This document shows, piece by piece, positions 26,101-36,783 of a stretch of DNA of 64,000 nt. How positions within the stretch are numbered: the first letter of the stretch is position 1; each line of letters opens with the position of its first letter. Made by a program: the position numbers and the translations under genes. The stretch is from Nipponacmea schrenckii (taxonomy: Eukaryota > Mollusca > Gastropoda > Lottiidae): assembly GCA_030562195.1 (NCBI GenBank), contig JAUJPP010000005.1, positions 8,986,826-9,050,825 on the forward strand, written 5' to 3'. The notes under the pieces were generated by a model that made no database searches, was not told the origin of the DNA, and was given only the letters and a program-made list of their open reading frames with translations.

Positions 26101-29100
26101 TGAAATCCAATCAGATTACTGTATTTCTTCAAATCTGGATTTTTATTTAAATTAAGTTTTGGAGAATAAGGCCCCAAGAAAAACTTCAGTATTTGGTAAG
26201 TGTAAAATGCACGGTATGGTCTTTTTGGCACATTCTTTCTAAGTGTTTTCATTCTGTGAGGGTAGACATCTATATATCTAATATATATTTAGAAATATCT
26301 AGTAGGAGGACTTAATGTTAATTTTAATTTTAAAAAGTGTTACAGATGGCTGGGATGAAAGAGAAAGAGCTAATTGTGTCGTTACAATATATAATGTTAT
26401 TTCTATGTTTTGTTTCAGGAAAAACAACCAAAATATAGAGGAATTAAACCAGATTTATGAAAACAAAGAAAAGAAAATGCAAGAAATTATAAAAAGGTAC
26501 ATTTTAGTCTGTTGACAAATTTATTTATTTTGCATAAATTTCAGGAAAAATTGACATGCCTTCTCTCTCCTATTGGGATAACAAATTAATTTTTGAAATT
26601 ATTTTTTGATCTCCAGGTTAGAAAATGAAGTGAAAGAGAAAGAAAGTAATTTAATTAGGGTTCACGGTGATTTTAAGAAACTTGAAAACAGATTTCATGA
26701 ACAGCAACGTAAAGAATTAGAAATCGCAGAAAAATCTTCACTGGATCAAAGTAAGATTTATAATTTGATTCAAATTTTGATTCATTTTTTTGATGTAGGT
26801 TACTACACTCCATCCATGATCTTTTCGTCTTCATTAACCCATTAGGTGCAAAAGAGTAAGACTTTAAACTCCATTCATTGCATTTCATGTCCATCCATGA
26901 TCTTAAGAATTGGAACATGTGTTCAAGGTCATTATACTATTCATCCACTCAAAAGATTTGCAGTAAATTCTGTAATATTTATTGATTGAACCATTATGTT
27001 TCTAAGCAAAAATTAAGATTTCATGATTTTTAAATATTTAAAGATTTGCAGTGAGTTCTGTGATATTCATTCAATGGAATTCTATTTTTAAGCAAATGCT
27101 TTATATAGAAAATTAAATTTTAAATTTATTAGATGAAAAACAGCAGTTAAAAGATCAGTTAAATAAAGTTAAAGAAGAGTTAGATAGCTTGAAAGGAGAA
27201 AGGTAGGTCTTCAAACAATTTAAAATATATCAATAGAAATACCTACTATGCCTAAGGCATTGGTGGTGGTGGAGAAAGTTATCTCTTGAGGTCATTCTTC
27301 AATATATTGGCGCCTCTTTTGATGCAGTGCTGTTGATTGGGCCATATATGCCGCTCATGACTGACTGAATGTTTAAATTGACCGGAAGTAAATAGGCTTC
27401 CTTCAATCTATAAAGTAAGTGATGTTAAAAACATAGTTTATTTATTTCGAGTGCCCTGTGATCAAAAGAAGTGAAGATATTTTGCGTATAAAATTTAAAT
27501 TCTGAATCAGATAATGCAAAAATGTGAGATTTAGAATTTTCGATAGTTAATATTTGTTTTGTTTATTTTAGAGAAGAAATGATTTCCACTCATCAGAACC
27601 GAATCGAAGATCTACGTCAAAAATATCACGAAAAATCAGCAGAATCAGATCTCTGGTCAGAAAAGGTATAGATAAATCACTAAATAACAATTTGTCCTTA
27701 TTTATATATGTGACAATGAAGGCCTCTTCACATATCTGGTACCTTGATATATCATTGATATACCATAGCTCGTATTGCACACTTGGTTTACCTGTCTCTG
27801 ACTGGTAGTCACATGCCTGACAAGGTCAGATGACCACTGACTGCACGGTTGATAGGAAGCAGGGCTCTAAACAGTTTCTCAGTATTGCTGTTCTGTTTCT
27901 CTGTGCTGTCTTCATTAGCTCATTAGGTGCTGAAGAATATTACGTTAAACTCAATTCATTTCATTTCTGTGTCTGTTTTGTGTAACTATATCAAACTTCA
28001 TCTAGTCTGCATATGAAATCAGCCATATTTACCAAATTTAATGTTATCTTATAAACCTTTAAATTGCTCAAATAATTTTGTCCAAATATTGAAAATGCAT
28101 TATCTATGTACTGATTTGGTTAATGTTTTTTTAAAAAAAAAAAAAAATTTGTGTTTGATTTTAGATGGATGAAGCTGTGAAGAATGAAAAAGTTAAAAAT
28201 GAAGCTAATTTAAAATTAATAGAATCTAAACTTAAAGAAAATTTTATAATGGTAAGCAAATATTCTGTAGGGGTAAAAATTTCCCTCATGGAACACTGAC
28301 TTTTCAGTATCGCAAAAATTTGACTGAAATTCAAAATGAAGCCATATATGGCCACAATATATATAACAAAGAAACACACAAGCAATATATTATGGTAATA
28401 ACACACTTCTTTAATAACAAGGTACATAACACACTTCTTTAATAACAAGGTACATAACACACTTCTTTAATAACAAGGTACATAACACACTTCTTTAATA
28501 ACAAGGTACACAACACACTTCTTTAATAACAAGGTACATAACACACTTCTTTAATAACAAGGTACATAACACACTTCTTTAATAACAAGGTACATAACAC
28601 ACTTCTTTAATAACAAGTACATAACACACTTCTTTAATAACAAGTTACATAACACACTTCTTTAATAACAAGTTACATAACACATAAACAAAAACCTTCT
28701 TTAATAACAAGGTACATAACACACTTCTTTAATAACAAGGTACATAACACACTTCTTTAATAACAAGGTACATAACACACTTCTTTAATAACAAGGTACA
28801 TAACACACTTCTTTAATAACAAGGTACATAACACATTTCTTTAATAACAAGGTACATAACACACTTCTTTAATAACAAGGTACATAACACACTTCTTTAA
28901 TAACAAGGTACATAACACACTTCTTTAATAACAAGGTACATAACACACTTCTTTAATAACAAGGTACATAACGTTGAACACAATTAACACATGTGTCTCA
29001 TCTGTTATTTTCAGGAATTACAGATAGAAAAAGAGAAATATAAAGAATTAATGAATAAATATCAATCAGTGAATAAAGACAGAGAATCTAAGGTAATCTA

Positions 29101-31708
29101 TTTCACAGAATTATTGTTTGTCTTTTTATATACATTTCTTAGCATGTGGACCTGATTTTGCTTACATACAAACCCATTATTCTTTGTATTGCACCAATTA
29201 TGTAGAAAGAAACATGCATATTTTACAAGGATAACAATTTAGGTTCTCAAGGATCATGTTTATCAGCTGATCTTTGAAAAAAACCCTCTGTGGTTCTTGC
29301 AATTCCAATAATCTAATCATAAGCGTTTACATCACTATTACTAAAGCTGCTAACGATATACCTATAAGGGTCTTGCCTTATGTATGCGTGAGTGAAAAGT
29401 GGAATGGTGCAAATTTATGCTATCAGTGCCATAAGAATTTAGAAAACTGTTTGACAATCTCTTTAAATTAAACCTTGTTATTGATATGATTTGATATTAA
29501 ACTTTGTAAGTGTATCTTTTGATATTCTACAGTGGAAAGAAGAGCGAAATAAAATCGAGGCAAGTTTTAAAAGTGAACTAAACCAATTAAAACAGACTAT
29601 ACAAGATAGTAAACAAAATGGCGTTGAGAAGGAGGCGGAGTTGAACAGAGAAGTGGCCAGTTTAAAAGATATCATCAGAGATCTGGAAAATAGACTAGGT
29701 AGGTATGACTTCTACAAAACACCCCTAATTTTCAAATGATCTCTTCCAATGGTTTCTACTTGATTGAAAATATGCATGTGTGGAAGAGTTTAATAGACAT
29801 TTGAGGGATGTCAAATAGATGATAAGTACACTATAAATGTCATTGGCTTGAAGTGATTTTGTCCTCTAAATGTTCCCTTTTCTAGAGAGAAATCATCAAC
29901 TATTCTAAGCTATAGAAACAAATATTTAGATGATCACATAACTTTAAGATTCTAAAATTATTGAAATGGGTCGAATAATTCATTTTATTTTAGGAAAACT
30001 GGATAACGGAAGCTCCAAAGATATATCATTGTTAAAATCACAGTTACGCACAACGAAAGCCGAGTTGGAGGACGCCCTTTCAGATATAAACAAAATGGCT
30101 GAGAATGTGAAAAACTCAAAACAAGAGGTAACGTTTTAAGTAAATTTATGGTTTCTTTTGGAGCACTGACAGTCCAGCCTCTGAACACCCATAGTGATGC
30201 GTATTCTGGCACATATATTTATGCCAAATTATTTTAAATTTAATCAGTTCTGAGGACTGAGTTGATCAAACTTAAGTTTTAGCAAAACTGGTTCAAGCTC
30301 CTTCTTTGGAGCCGCGGTGGCTCAGTGGGTTAGACGCTTGCTCGCTAACCTGAAGGTCCAGGGTTCAATCCCGGCAAAAGTCGAGATGAACTTTCGGATT
30401 TTTCAGCCTGGTTTCCCCTTGTCTGTGATGCAGGTCGGAGGGACTGACATGGAAAAAGCGTCTAGTCGTTCGGATGGGACAATAAACCGAGGCCCCGTGT
30501 GCTACAGGCTGTGCACGTTAAAGATCCCTCAACAGTTGGAAATCGCAAAAAGAGTAGGCTAATGCCGCTGTCCTTGCAAAACTTCCCTCATTGCACACTG
30601 CATGGCATTGCCCATGTTCATTAGCCCATAAGGTGCAGAAGAGTAGGACGTAATACTCCATTCATTTCATTTCAAGCTCCTTCTTTATTAAGAATTTAAA
30701 ATTTCAGATTCAGTTTTTACAAGATACAGTACGTAAAGAATGTGAGGAGAGATTTGAATTAACAGAAGCTCTTAGTGAAGCTAGACAGGAATTACTTCGC
30801 TTGAAGAAACCACCAGGTATTAATTTTATACCAGCAAAGCTCTAGATTATTGACTGTCCTGATGAGGATTATATATCTGAAACATGTGTTAGCATCATTA
30901 GATGAGGTCTTGTCAAGCAAATGTCCTGGGTGCCATATTTTCTTAAACTTAACTTAAGATGATTTTAGTGTTCTAGTCATCTGATTGGTCAATAAGTAAA
31001 ATTGATTTTAAATTTAGATTTGTAAACCAATCAGATTAGTGTATTCTTAAAATTTGGGTTTTATCTTATTTAAGTTTTGAGAATAAGGCTCCAGTTTCCC
31101 TCTGTGTCTGTTTATGTGTATTTGTGTGCGTGCTTGTGCGTTCTTGTGTCTCTTTAACTAAAATTACTAATAATTAATGCTCGCACAAATCAATAAGCTT
31201 AACTATTGTTCTGTGACCTAGGCCAGTGCTTTCATTGAGACTCGTCTCAATACACCCTAACACAAGTTGAAGGGGGTGACTTGTTCTAATAGGAGAATTT
31301 ACAGAGGCCCCATTTTCTACGGGCTGTGCATCTTACTGATTCTTCGGCGGACGGAGAATTGGATAAAAGAGTAGAGCAATGCTACTGCCCTTGCAAATTA
31401 TCCCTGATGCTTTTGAAGATGAAATCTTTTGATATCCTTTCCCTTAAGCACATCTCCCAAATTTAATTTCTATCACAAAATTTAAAATTTCAGGAGGATA
31501 TTCATCAATGACGCCGCGAAAATCATCAATAACGACGCCACCAAAAACTAGTGGCAGCTTGTCAAGTATTGTGTCGGACGTCGACAGTGAAAATAATTCT
31601 ATCAAATCTCATAATTCAAACATTTCTAAACCTCCGTCTGCTGGCAAATCTTCAAGTTTATCTCAGAACAGACGCAGAATTGCAAATATTTTAGGCAAAA
31701 AATCATGA
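23123..31708 (+). CDS. LEKR1: LEKR1-like coiled-coil protein
   Basis: Fifteen exons give 665 aa in one frame: 23123-23403, 23740-23847, 24281-24456, 24845-25030, 25809-25890, 26419-26496, 26617-26750, 27133-27202, 27572-27665, 28165-28251, 29015-29092, 29533-29698, 29994-30127, 30708-30816, 31494-31708. The N-terminus PLPEEIKKMSKDETVCHFCG, with a C-x2-C pair at residues 30 and 33, followed by SYLIHSEMKRLEERLKEIEK, matches what I recall of vertebrate LEKR1 (leucine-, glutamate- and lysine-rich 1), whose length is similar. Nearly all the rest is Lys/Glu/Leu coiled coil. The C-terminal exon is Ser/Thr/Pro-rich and ends RRRIANILGKKS. Function is poorly known. The last part is duplicated at 33915-34719. 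It lies head-to-head with TMEM209, 1.36 kb between the ATGs. Confidence 0.8.
24005..24225 (-). mobile_element. SINE family 2, two partial tails in tandem
   Basis: ATTTTACAAGGATGACAACT at 24010 and ATTTTACAAGGATAACAACT at 24098, each followed by the CTACCAGCTGGTTC-like block. Confidence 0.65.
24545..24612 (+). pseudogene. Relic copy of LEKR1-like exon 4
   Basis: This stretch resembles the start of exon 4 (24845 onward): GGAAATTAAGAATTAAGATC against GGAAATGAAGAATTAAAGTC, then GTTTTAGAAATGGAAAAGAA against GTTTTAGAGATGGAGAAGAA. It has an early in-frame TAA and small deletions, so it is not usable. It sits about 300 bases upstream of the true exon with SINE fragments between, which suggests an old local duplication. 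Confidence 0.6.
24713..24800 (-). mobile_element. SINE family 2 tail
   Basis: TTTTACAAGGATAACAACTT plus GGATCCTTTCTACCAGCTGG, inserted within or beside a SINE family 1 tail (24625-24690, 24805-24833). Confidence 0.65.
25401..25706 (+). mobile_element. SINE family 1, near full length
   Basis: Starts GGAGCCGCAGTGGCTCATTG (box A), has an internal deletion removing box B, then the core (GGGACAATAAACCAACGCCT) and the tail at 25680-25705. Confidence 0.8.
26021..26174. mobile_element. Foldback element, copy 2
   Basis: Full-length relative of 707-867, with GGCCC TTATTC ends and the ATCTGATTGG / CCAATCAGAT pair, in a LEKR1-like intron. Confidence 0.7.
26812..26887 (+). mobile_element. SINE family 1 tail
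   Basis: From CCATGATCTTTTCGTCTTCA to CTCCATTCATTGCATTTC, in a LEKR1-like intron. Confidence 0.6.
27880..27966 (+). mobile_element. SINE family 1 tail
   Basis: TGTCTTCATTAGCTCATTAG and the terminal CAATTCATTTCATTTC, in a LEKR1-like intron. Confidence 0.6.
28390..28972. repeat. 28-bp minisatellite, about 20 copies
   Basis: Unit TTCTTTAATAACAAGGTACA plus TAACACAC, very homogeneous, in LEKR1-like intron 10. Short indels occur around 28615-28700. Confidence 0.92.
30308..30676 (+). mobile_element. SINE family 1, best full-length copy
   Basis: tRNA-derived head with box A TGGCTCAGTGGG and box B GGTTCAATCCC, then a body with GGATGGGACAATAAACCGAG (a block typical of mollusc SINEs), and a 3' end of CCATTCATTTCATTTC. 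It lies in LEKR1-like intron 13, 31 bases before the exon 14 acceptor, and is missing from the duplicate block. Confidence 0.9.
30852..30900 (+). ncRNA. Hammerhead-ribozyme-like core, copy 2
   Basis: CTGATGA at 30859-30865, a GGAT-TATAT-ATCT hairpin, GAAAC, a short ACA/TGT stem III, then T at the cleavage position. Located in the last LEKR1-like intron. Confidence 0.5.
30931..31090. mobile_element. Foldback element, copy 3
   Basis: Follows a hammerhead-like motif at 30852-30900. The same arrangement is seen in the duplicate block at 34011-34247. Confidence 0.65.
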
Positions 31709-31857
31709 TTATAATTAAACATAGGACTACAACATTGTGATAACATGAACAAAATGTAGGATATAGTTTGTTTTTGGGTACGAATTTGTGATGGTGGAAA
31801 TAATTTTGGGAAAAGATCAAGATTCAACCAAAGAGAGATGGTGGAAAATGTTGTTGA

Positions 31858-32052
31858 CAAGGATCCTTTCTACCAGCTGGTCCTTGGCCAAACATCTTGG
31901 CATTGATCTTTTCCTGATTATCCGTTCACATTTACAGCTGGGTGGACTGGAATTATGAGTGAAGATGACTTATTCTAAGTCATCGAACGTTCACACACTG
32001 ATCGAGATTAGAACTTGCATCCGACATTTTCAACGTATCCAAGCAAATAATA
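31858..32052 (-). mobile_element. SINE family 2 copy between LEKR1-like gene and CENPS A
   Basis: Contains GGATCCTTTCTACCAGCTGG and the ACATTTTCAACGTATCCAAG block. The corresponding copy at 34864-35050 lacks the first bases. Confidence 0.6.
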
Positions 32053-32230
32053 GTGCTTCATTTGGAGAGGGTTTCTTGCCAAACAAATTTTTTTATCATC
32101 TTTATCTTTTTATTAATATTTATTATTGTCATTATTATATTTACATTATTTATTTAATCGTTAGTCAGTCCATAAATTTTTACGAGATTTAGCATTAATT
32201 CTTTGATTTTTATATTCAATTTGCAGCGAA

Positions 32231-33756
32231 TCAATTGCAAGTCTCTGCATCCATTGTGTCTTCTGTAGTGTCGTCAATTGATAGAACAGCCTTCTTTGAT
32301 TTATTACTGCTCTTCTTTTTGCCTTTGTTACCCCCTGGTTTCGATACAGATGTGTCGTGCATAGAATTAAGGTGCTCTAACTGAAGTGAAATAAAACGAA
32401 GATATATTTTTTGGTTCTTCTTTTGTCTTGTTTCGCAATGGAATAAAAAAAACAAATACTGTATCTGTTTTGTTCTGAATTGTTATTTCTGATATCCAGA
32501 TGCAATTATATTTTACAAGGATAATAACTTCACAGTTGAGGATCCTTTCTACCAGCTGGTCCTTGGCCAAATATCTTGGCATTGATCTTTCCCTGATTAT
32601 CTGTACCTATTAACAGCTGGGTGGACTGGAATTATGAGTGAAGATGACTTATTCCAGGTCATCAGACTTTCACAAATTGATCAAAATTAGAACTCACAGC
32701 CAACATTTGTTCGACGTAACCAACGAAGCACATGACGTCATGTAAACACCAACGCTCTAACTGACTGTTCTAAAGATACATCACCATAGCAATAGAATCT
32801 AAAAAAAATTGTCAATATTTACCAGGTTTGGTGTTTTTCTAACTAGAAGTTTCACATCATCAGTATTTATTGTACTTCTTTTAGCATGCCTGAAAAAAAT
32901 CACTAAAATAATTTTTAAATTGGGAGGAAAGATTTACAAGCTTAATAAAAGTTTCAACCAAATATATCAAAAGTCTTATTCTGTCTAAATGGATGTTAAA
33001 AAAGATGATACCAAAGTTGTTGTCATAGGTCCATGTTGACCTTTATCAGGGGCCATTTTGACTAAATTTGGGGCCAATTTGATTGGGTGCCAAGTTGACT
33101 TTAACTTTGTCTCTGATTTGACTTTGTCTCAGAGTTGACTGAGTCTCTTGGCATCCATCAACCAACCATCTGCAGTTCATTCAGTTGGTATTGATTTCCA
33201 CTAATACTTACTTGGCAAAGAGCTCTAAATCTGAGGCTACATTTTCAAATTGTTTACAAGTTAACTCTGATATAGAAGCTGTAACTTGTTTGTTAATTGT
33301 ACACCCTGTTTCTTCTTCTACTTGTTTACAAATCTGTACCACAGAATAAAACACAGCCGCCTTCAATCTCTGGAATAAAAAATACATTGAAAAGTTACTT
33401 TATAATCTTTCTACTATTCTTGGTTCAACTTTTTATTACAAATTACACAAGGATATTTCCCTAGGTCCACATGGATCCTTACCACCAGCTGGTCCTTGGC
33501 TAAACCTCTTGATATTGATCTTTCCTGGATTATCCATTATATACCCATTTACATCTAGGTTGAATGACCCATTCATTGAAAATGTAGCTGTTAGTTTTGC
33601 AAATTTGGCGAAATTTATTTCAATAAAAGCTGAATTATCAACTTGATTGTGGCCAGAAAAAAGATAAATTATCTGTCATTTTACCTGATTTTGGGCCAAT
33701 TCTTCATATTCATCATCAACAGTTTGTTTATCCGCAGAGGAACTTGCATGTGTCAT
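32231..33756 (-). CDS. CENPS: CENPS / MHF1, histone-fold centromere and DNA-repair protein, copy A
   Basis: Four exons: 33685-33756, 33212-33369, 32823-32889, 32231-32380, giving 148 aa. The histone-fold region RLKAAVFYSVVQICKQVEEE, SISELTCKQFENVASDLELF and HAKRSTINTDDVKLLVRKTP closely matches human CENPS. The C-terminal tail is Lys/Ser-rich. CENPS pairs with CENPX in the CENP-T-W-S-X complex at centromeres and in the Fanconi anaemia FANCM-MHF complex. This is the distal copy of a tandem duplication. Its protein is identical to copy B; I see only two synonymous differences (GAG/GAA in exon 2, GAT/GAC in exon 1). Its upstream region is cut at 33914, where it joins sequence from LEKR1-like exon 13, and it contains an 85-bp insertion absent from copy B. 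Confidence 0.92.
32505..32770 (-). mobile_element. SINE family 2 in CENPS copy A
   Basis: Near-complete copy in the last CENPS intron, with TTTTACAAGGATAATAACTT at one end. Its duplicate is at 35505-35765. Confidence 0.7.
33437..33595 (-). mobile_element. SINE family 2 fragment, CENPS copy A intron 1
   Basis: Diverged copy with CACATGGATCCTTACCACCA. Its duplicate is at 36463-36600. Confidence 0.55.
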
Positions 33757-33780
33757 TTTAATTTGAAGCTACTTTCAATT

Positions 33781-33865
33781 CCTGATGACGGTGTGAGAAC
33801 CACATTGAAACGTTGAAAGTAATAAATATTCTAGAAGTGTATATCCATAATAATTGTTCTTATTT
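33781..33865. mobile_element. 85-bp insertion with target-site duplications, only in CENPS copy A flank
   Basis: Bracketed by direct repeats ACTTTCAATT (33771-33780 and 33866-33875). The empty site with one ACTTTCAATT is in the duplicate at about 36798-36807. The insert starts CCTGATGACGGTGTGAGAAC and continues CACATTGAAACG, another CTGATGA...GAAAC arrangement with a possible GGTGTG/CACATT stem. Confidence 0.75.
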
Positions 33866-33887
33866 ACTTTCAATTTGTTTTGTATCA

Positions 33888-33895
33888 TTTCCCGC
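33888..33895. promoter_or_regulatory. E2F-like site upstream of CENPS copy A
   Basis: Same TTTCCCGC as at 36820-36827. Only about 20 bases beyond it the native flank ends at the duplication junction, so copy A keeps this site but not the rest of the shared promoter region. Confidence 0.3.
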
Positions 33896-34010
33896 GATAT
33901 TACGTAATAATTCGGGAGGACGCCCTTTCAGATATAAACAAAATGGCTGAGAATGTGAAAAACTCAAAACAAGAGGTAACGTTTTAAGTAAATTTATGGT
34001 TTCTTTTGGA

Positions 34011-34055
34011 GCACTGATGAGGATTATATATCTGAAACATGTGTTAGCATCATTA
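34011..34055 (+). ncRNA. Hammerhead-ribozyme-like core, copy 3 (duplicate of copy 2)
   Basis: Same core as 30852-30900, but the upstream stem I strand is lost because a deletion joint lies exactly at CTGA. Confidence 0.4.
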
Positions 34056-34087
34056 GATGAGGTCTAGACAAGCAAATGTCCTGGGTG

Positions 34088-34247
34088 CCTTATTCTCCTA
34101 AACTTAACTTAAGATGATTTTAGTTCTAGTCATCTGATTGGTCAATAAGTAAAATTGATTTTAAATTTAGATTTGTTATCCAATCAGATTAGTGTATTTC
34201 TTAAAATTTGGGTTTTATCTTATTTAAGGTTTTTGAGAATAAGGCTC
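34088..34247. mobile_element. Foldback element, copy 4 (duplicate of copy 3)
   Basis: Nearly identical to 30931-31090, copied by the tandem duplication rather than by transposition. Confidence 0.65.
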
Positions 34248-35224
34248 CAGTTTCCCTCTGTGATGCAAGTCTAAGGGGGTGACTTGTATTTCTAATAGGA
34301 GAATGTACAGAGGCCCCATTTTCTACAGGCTGTGCATCTTACTGATTCTTTGACAGACGGACGATTGGATAAAAGAGAAGAGCAATGCTACTGCCCTTGC
34401 AAATCTTCCCTGATGCTTTTGAAGATGAAATCTTTTGATATCCTTTCCCTTGAGCTTAACTTCCAATTTTAATTTTAATCCTGTCACAAAATTAAAAATT
34501 TCAGGAGGATATTCATCAATGACGCCGCGAAAATCATCAATTACGACGCCACCAAAAACTAGTGGCAGCTTGTCAAGTATTGTGTCGGACGTCGACAGTG
34601 AAAATAATTCTATCAAATCTCATAATTCAAACATTTCTAAACCTCCGTCTGCTGGCAAATCTTCAAGTTTATCTCAGAACAGACGCAGAATTGCAAATAT
34701 TTTAGGCAAAAAATCATGATTATAATTAAACATAGGACTACAACATTGTGATAACATGAACAAAATGTAGGATATAGTTTGTTTTTGGGTACGAATTTGT
34801 GATGGTGGAAATAATTTTGGGAAAAGATCAAGATTCAACCAAAGAGAGATGGTGGAAAATGTTGTTCTACCAGCTGGTCCTTGGCCAAACATCTTGGCAT
34901 TGATCTTTTCCTGATTATCCGTTCACATTTACAGCTGGGTGGACTGGAATTATGAGTGAAGATGACTTATTCTAAGTCGAACGTTCACACACTGATCGAG
35001 ATTAGAACTTGCATCCGACATTTTCAACGTATCCAAGCAAATAATAGTGCTTCATTTGGAGAGGGTTTCTTGCCAAACAAATTTTTTTATCATCTTTATC
35101 TTTTTATTAATATTTATTATTGTCATTATTATATTTACATTATTTATTTAATCGTTAGTCAGTCCATAAATTTTTACGAGATTTAGCATTAATTCTTTGA
35201 TTTTTATATTCAATTTGCAGCGAA

Positions 35225-36783
35225 TCAATTGCAAGTCTCTGCATCCATTGTGTCTTCTGTAGTGTCGTCAATTGATAGAACAGCCTTCTTTGATTTATTA
35301 CTGCTCTTCTTTTTGCCTTTGTTACCCCCTGGTTTCGATACAGATGTGTCGTGCATAGAATTAAGGTGCTCTAACTGAAGTGAAATAAAACGAAGATATA
35401 TTTTTTGGTTCTTCTTTTGTCTTGTTTCGCAATGGAATAAAAAAAACAAATACTGTATCTGTTTTGTTCTGAATTATTATTTTTGATATCCAGATGCAAT
35501 TATATTTTACAAGGATAATAACTTCACAGTTAAGGGTCCTTTCTACCAGCTGGTCCTTGGCCAAACATCTTGACATTGATCTTTCCCAGATTATCCGTAC
35601 CCATTTACAGCTGGGTGGACTGGAATTATGAGTGAAGATGACTTATTCCAGGTCATCAGACTTTCACAAATTGATCAAGATTAGAACTCACAGCCAACAT
35701 TTGTTCGACGTAACCAACGAAGCACATGACGTCATGTAAACACCAACGCTCTAACTGACTGTTCTAAAGATACATCACCATAGCAATAGAATCTAAAAAA
35801 AATTGTCAATATTTACCAGGTTTGGTGTTTTTCTAACTAGAAGTTTCACATCATCAGTATTTATTGTACTTCTTTTAGCATGCCTGAAAAAAATCACTAA
35901 AATAATTTTTAAATTGGGAGGAAAGATTTACAAGCTTAATAAAAGTTTCAACCAAATATATCAAAAGTCTAATTCTGTCTAAATAGATGTAAAAAAAGAT
36001 GAGACCAAAGTCGTTGTCATAGTCCACATTGACCTTTATCAGGGGCCATTTTGACTAAATTTGGGGCCAATTTTGTTGGGTGCCAAGTTGACTTTAACTT
36101 TGTCTCTGATTTGAGTTTGTCTCTGATTTGACTTTGTCTCTGATTTGACTTTGTCTCAGAGTTGACTGAGTCTCTTGGCATCCATCAACCAACCATCTGC
36201 AGTTCATTCAGTTGGTAGTGATTTCCACTAATACTTACTTGGCAAAGAGTTCTAAATCTGAGGCTACATTTTCAAATTGTTTACAAGTTAACTCTGATAT
36301 AGAAGCTGTAACTTGTTTGTTAATTGTACACCCTGTTTCTTCTTCTACTTGTTTACAAATCTGTACCACAGAATAAAACACAGCCGCCTTCAATCTCTGG
36401 AATAAAAAATACATTGAAAAGTTACTTTGTTATCTTTCTACTATTCTGGGTTCAACTTTTTTTTACAAATTATACAAGGATATCATCTTAGGTCCACATG
36501 GATCCTTACCACCAGCTAGTCCTTGGCTAAACCTCTTGGTATGGATCTTTCCTGGATTATCCATTATCTACCCATTTACATCTAGGTTGAATGACCCATT
36601 CATTGAAAATGTAGCTGTTAGTTTTGCAAATTTGGCGAAATTTATTTCAATAAAAGCTAAATTATCAACTTGATTGTGGCCAAAAAGAAGATAAATTATC
36701 TGTCATTTTACCTGATTTTGGGCCAATTCTTCATATTCATCGTCAACAGTTTGTTTATCCGCAGAGGAACTTGCATGTGTCAT
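35225..36783 (-). CDS. CENPS: CENPS / MHF1, copy B (with the native upstream region)
   Basis: Four exons: 36712-36783, 36239-36396, 35817-35883, 35225-35374, giving 148 aa, the same protein as copy A. It carries the conserved histone fold (RLKAAVFYSVVQICKQ, HAKRSTINTDDVKLL). This copy keeps the undisturbed 5' flank, 743 bases head-to-head with the mitofusin start, so it is probably the parental locus. An E2F-like TTTCCCGC lies 37 bases upstream of the ATG, fitting a cell-cycle gene. Two intact copies imply a very young duplication, or two haplotypes wrongly placed in tandem by the assembler. Confidence 0.92.
35505..35765 (-). mobile_element. SINE family 2 in CENPS copy B
   Basis: Same insertion as 32505-32770, present before the duplication. 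Confidence 0.7.

Larger units (their letters stand above)
33915..34719 (+). pseudogene. Duplicated 3' fragment of the LEKR1-like gene
   Basis: Starts inside exon 13 (33915-33975 equals 30067-30127), keeps its donor, lacks exon 14 and the SINE of the original intron, and ends with a full copy of the last exon (34505-34719, identical in protein to 31494-31708). It has no upstream exons or start, so it is an orphan fragment. It could be spliced as an alternative last exon by read-through from the intact gene, but nothing in the sequence shows that. Confidence 0.85.

Noticed and set aside
28390..28972. CRISPR-like array of 28-bp units
   Set aside because: Units are directly adjacent without unique spacers, and the window is clearly eukaryotic.
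30308..30375. A tRNA gene (boxes A and B present)
   Set aside because: The sequence after box B does not close an acceptor stem and continues into a SINE body shared by many copies.
31959..32192. Short plus-strand ORF (and its twin at 34956-35186) as a gene
   Set aside because: It lies in SINE family 2 sequence and AT-rich 3' flank, shows no conserved features, and the two copies differ by a frame-altering indel near the start.
34505..34719. A second complete LEKR1-like gene in the duplicate block
   Set aside because: Only part of exon 13 and the last exon are present, with no start or upstream exons.
32231..36783. Considering one CENPS copy a processed pseudogene
   Set aside because: Both copies retain all three introns and identical coding capacity, so they arose by DNA duplication, not retroposition.
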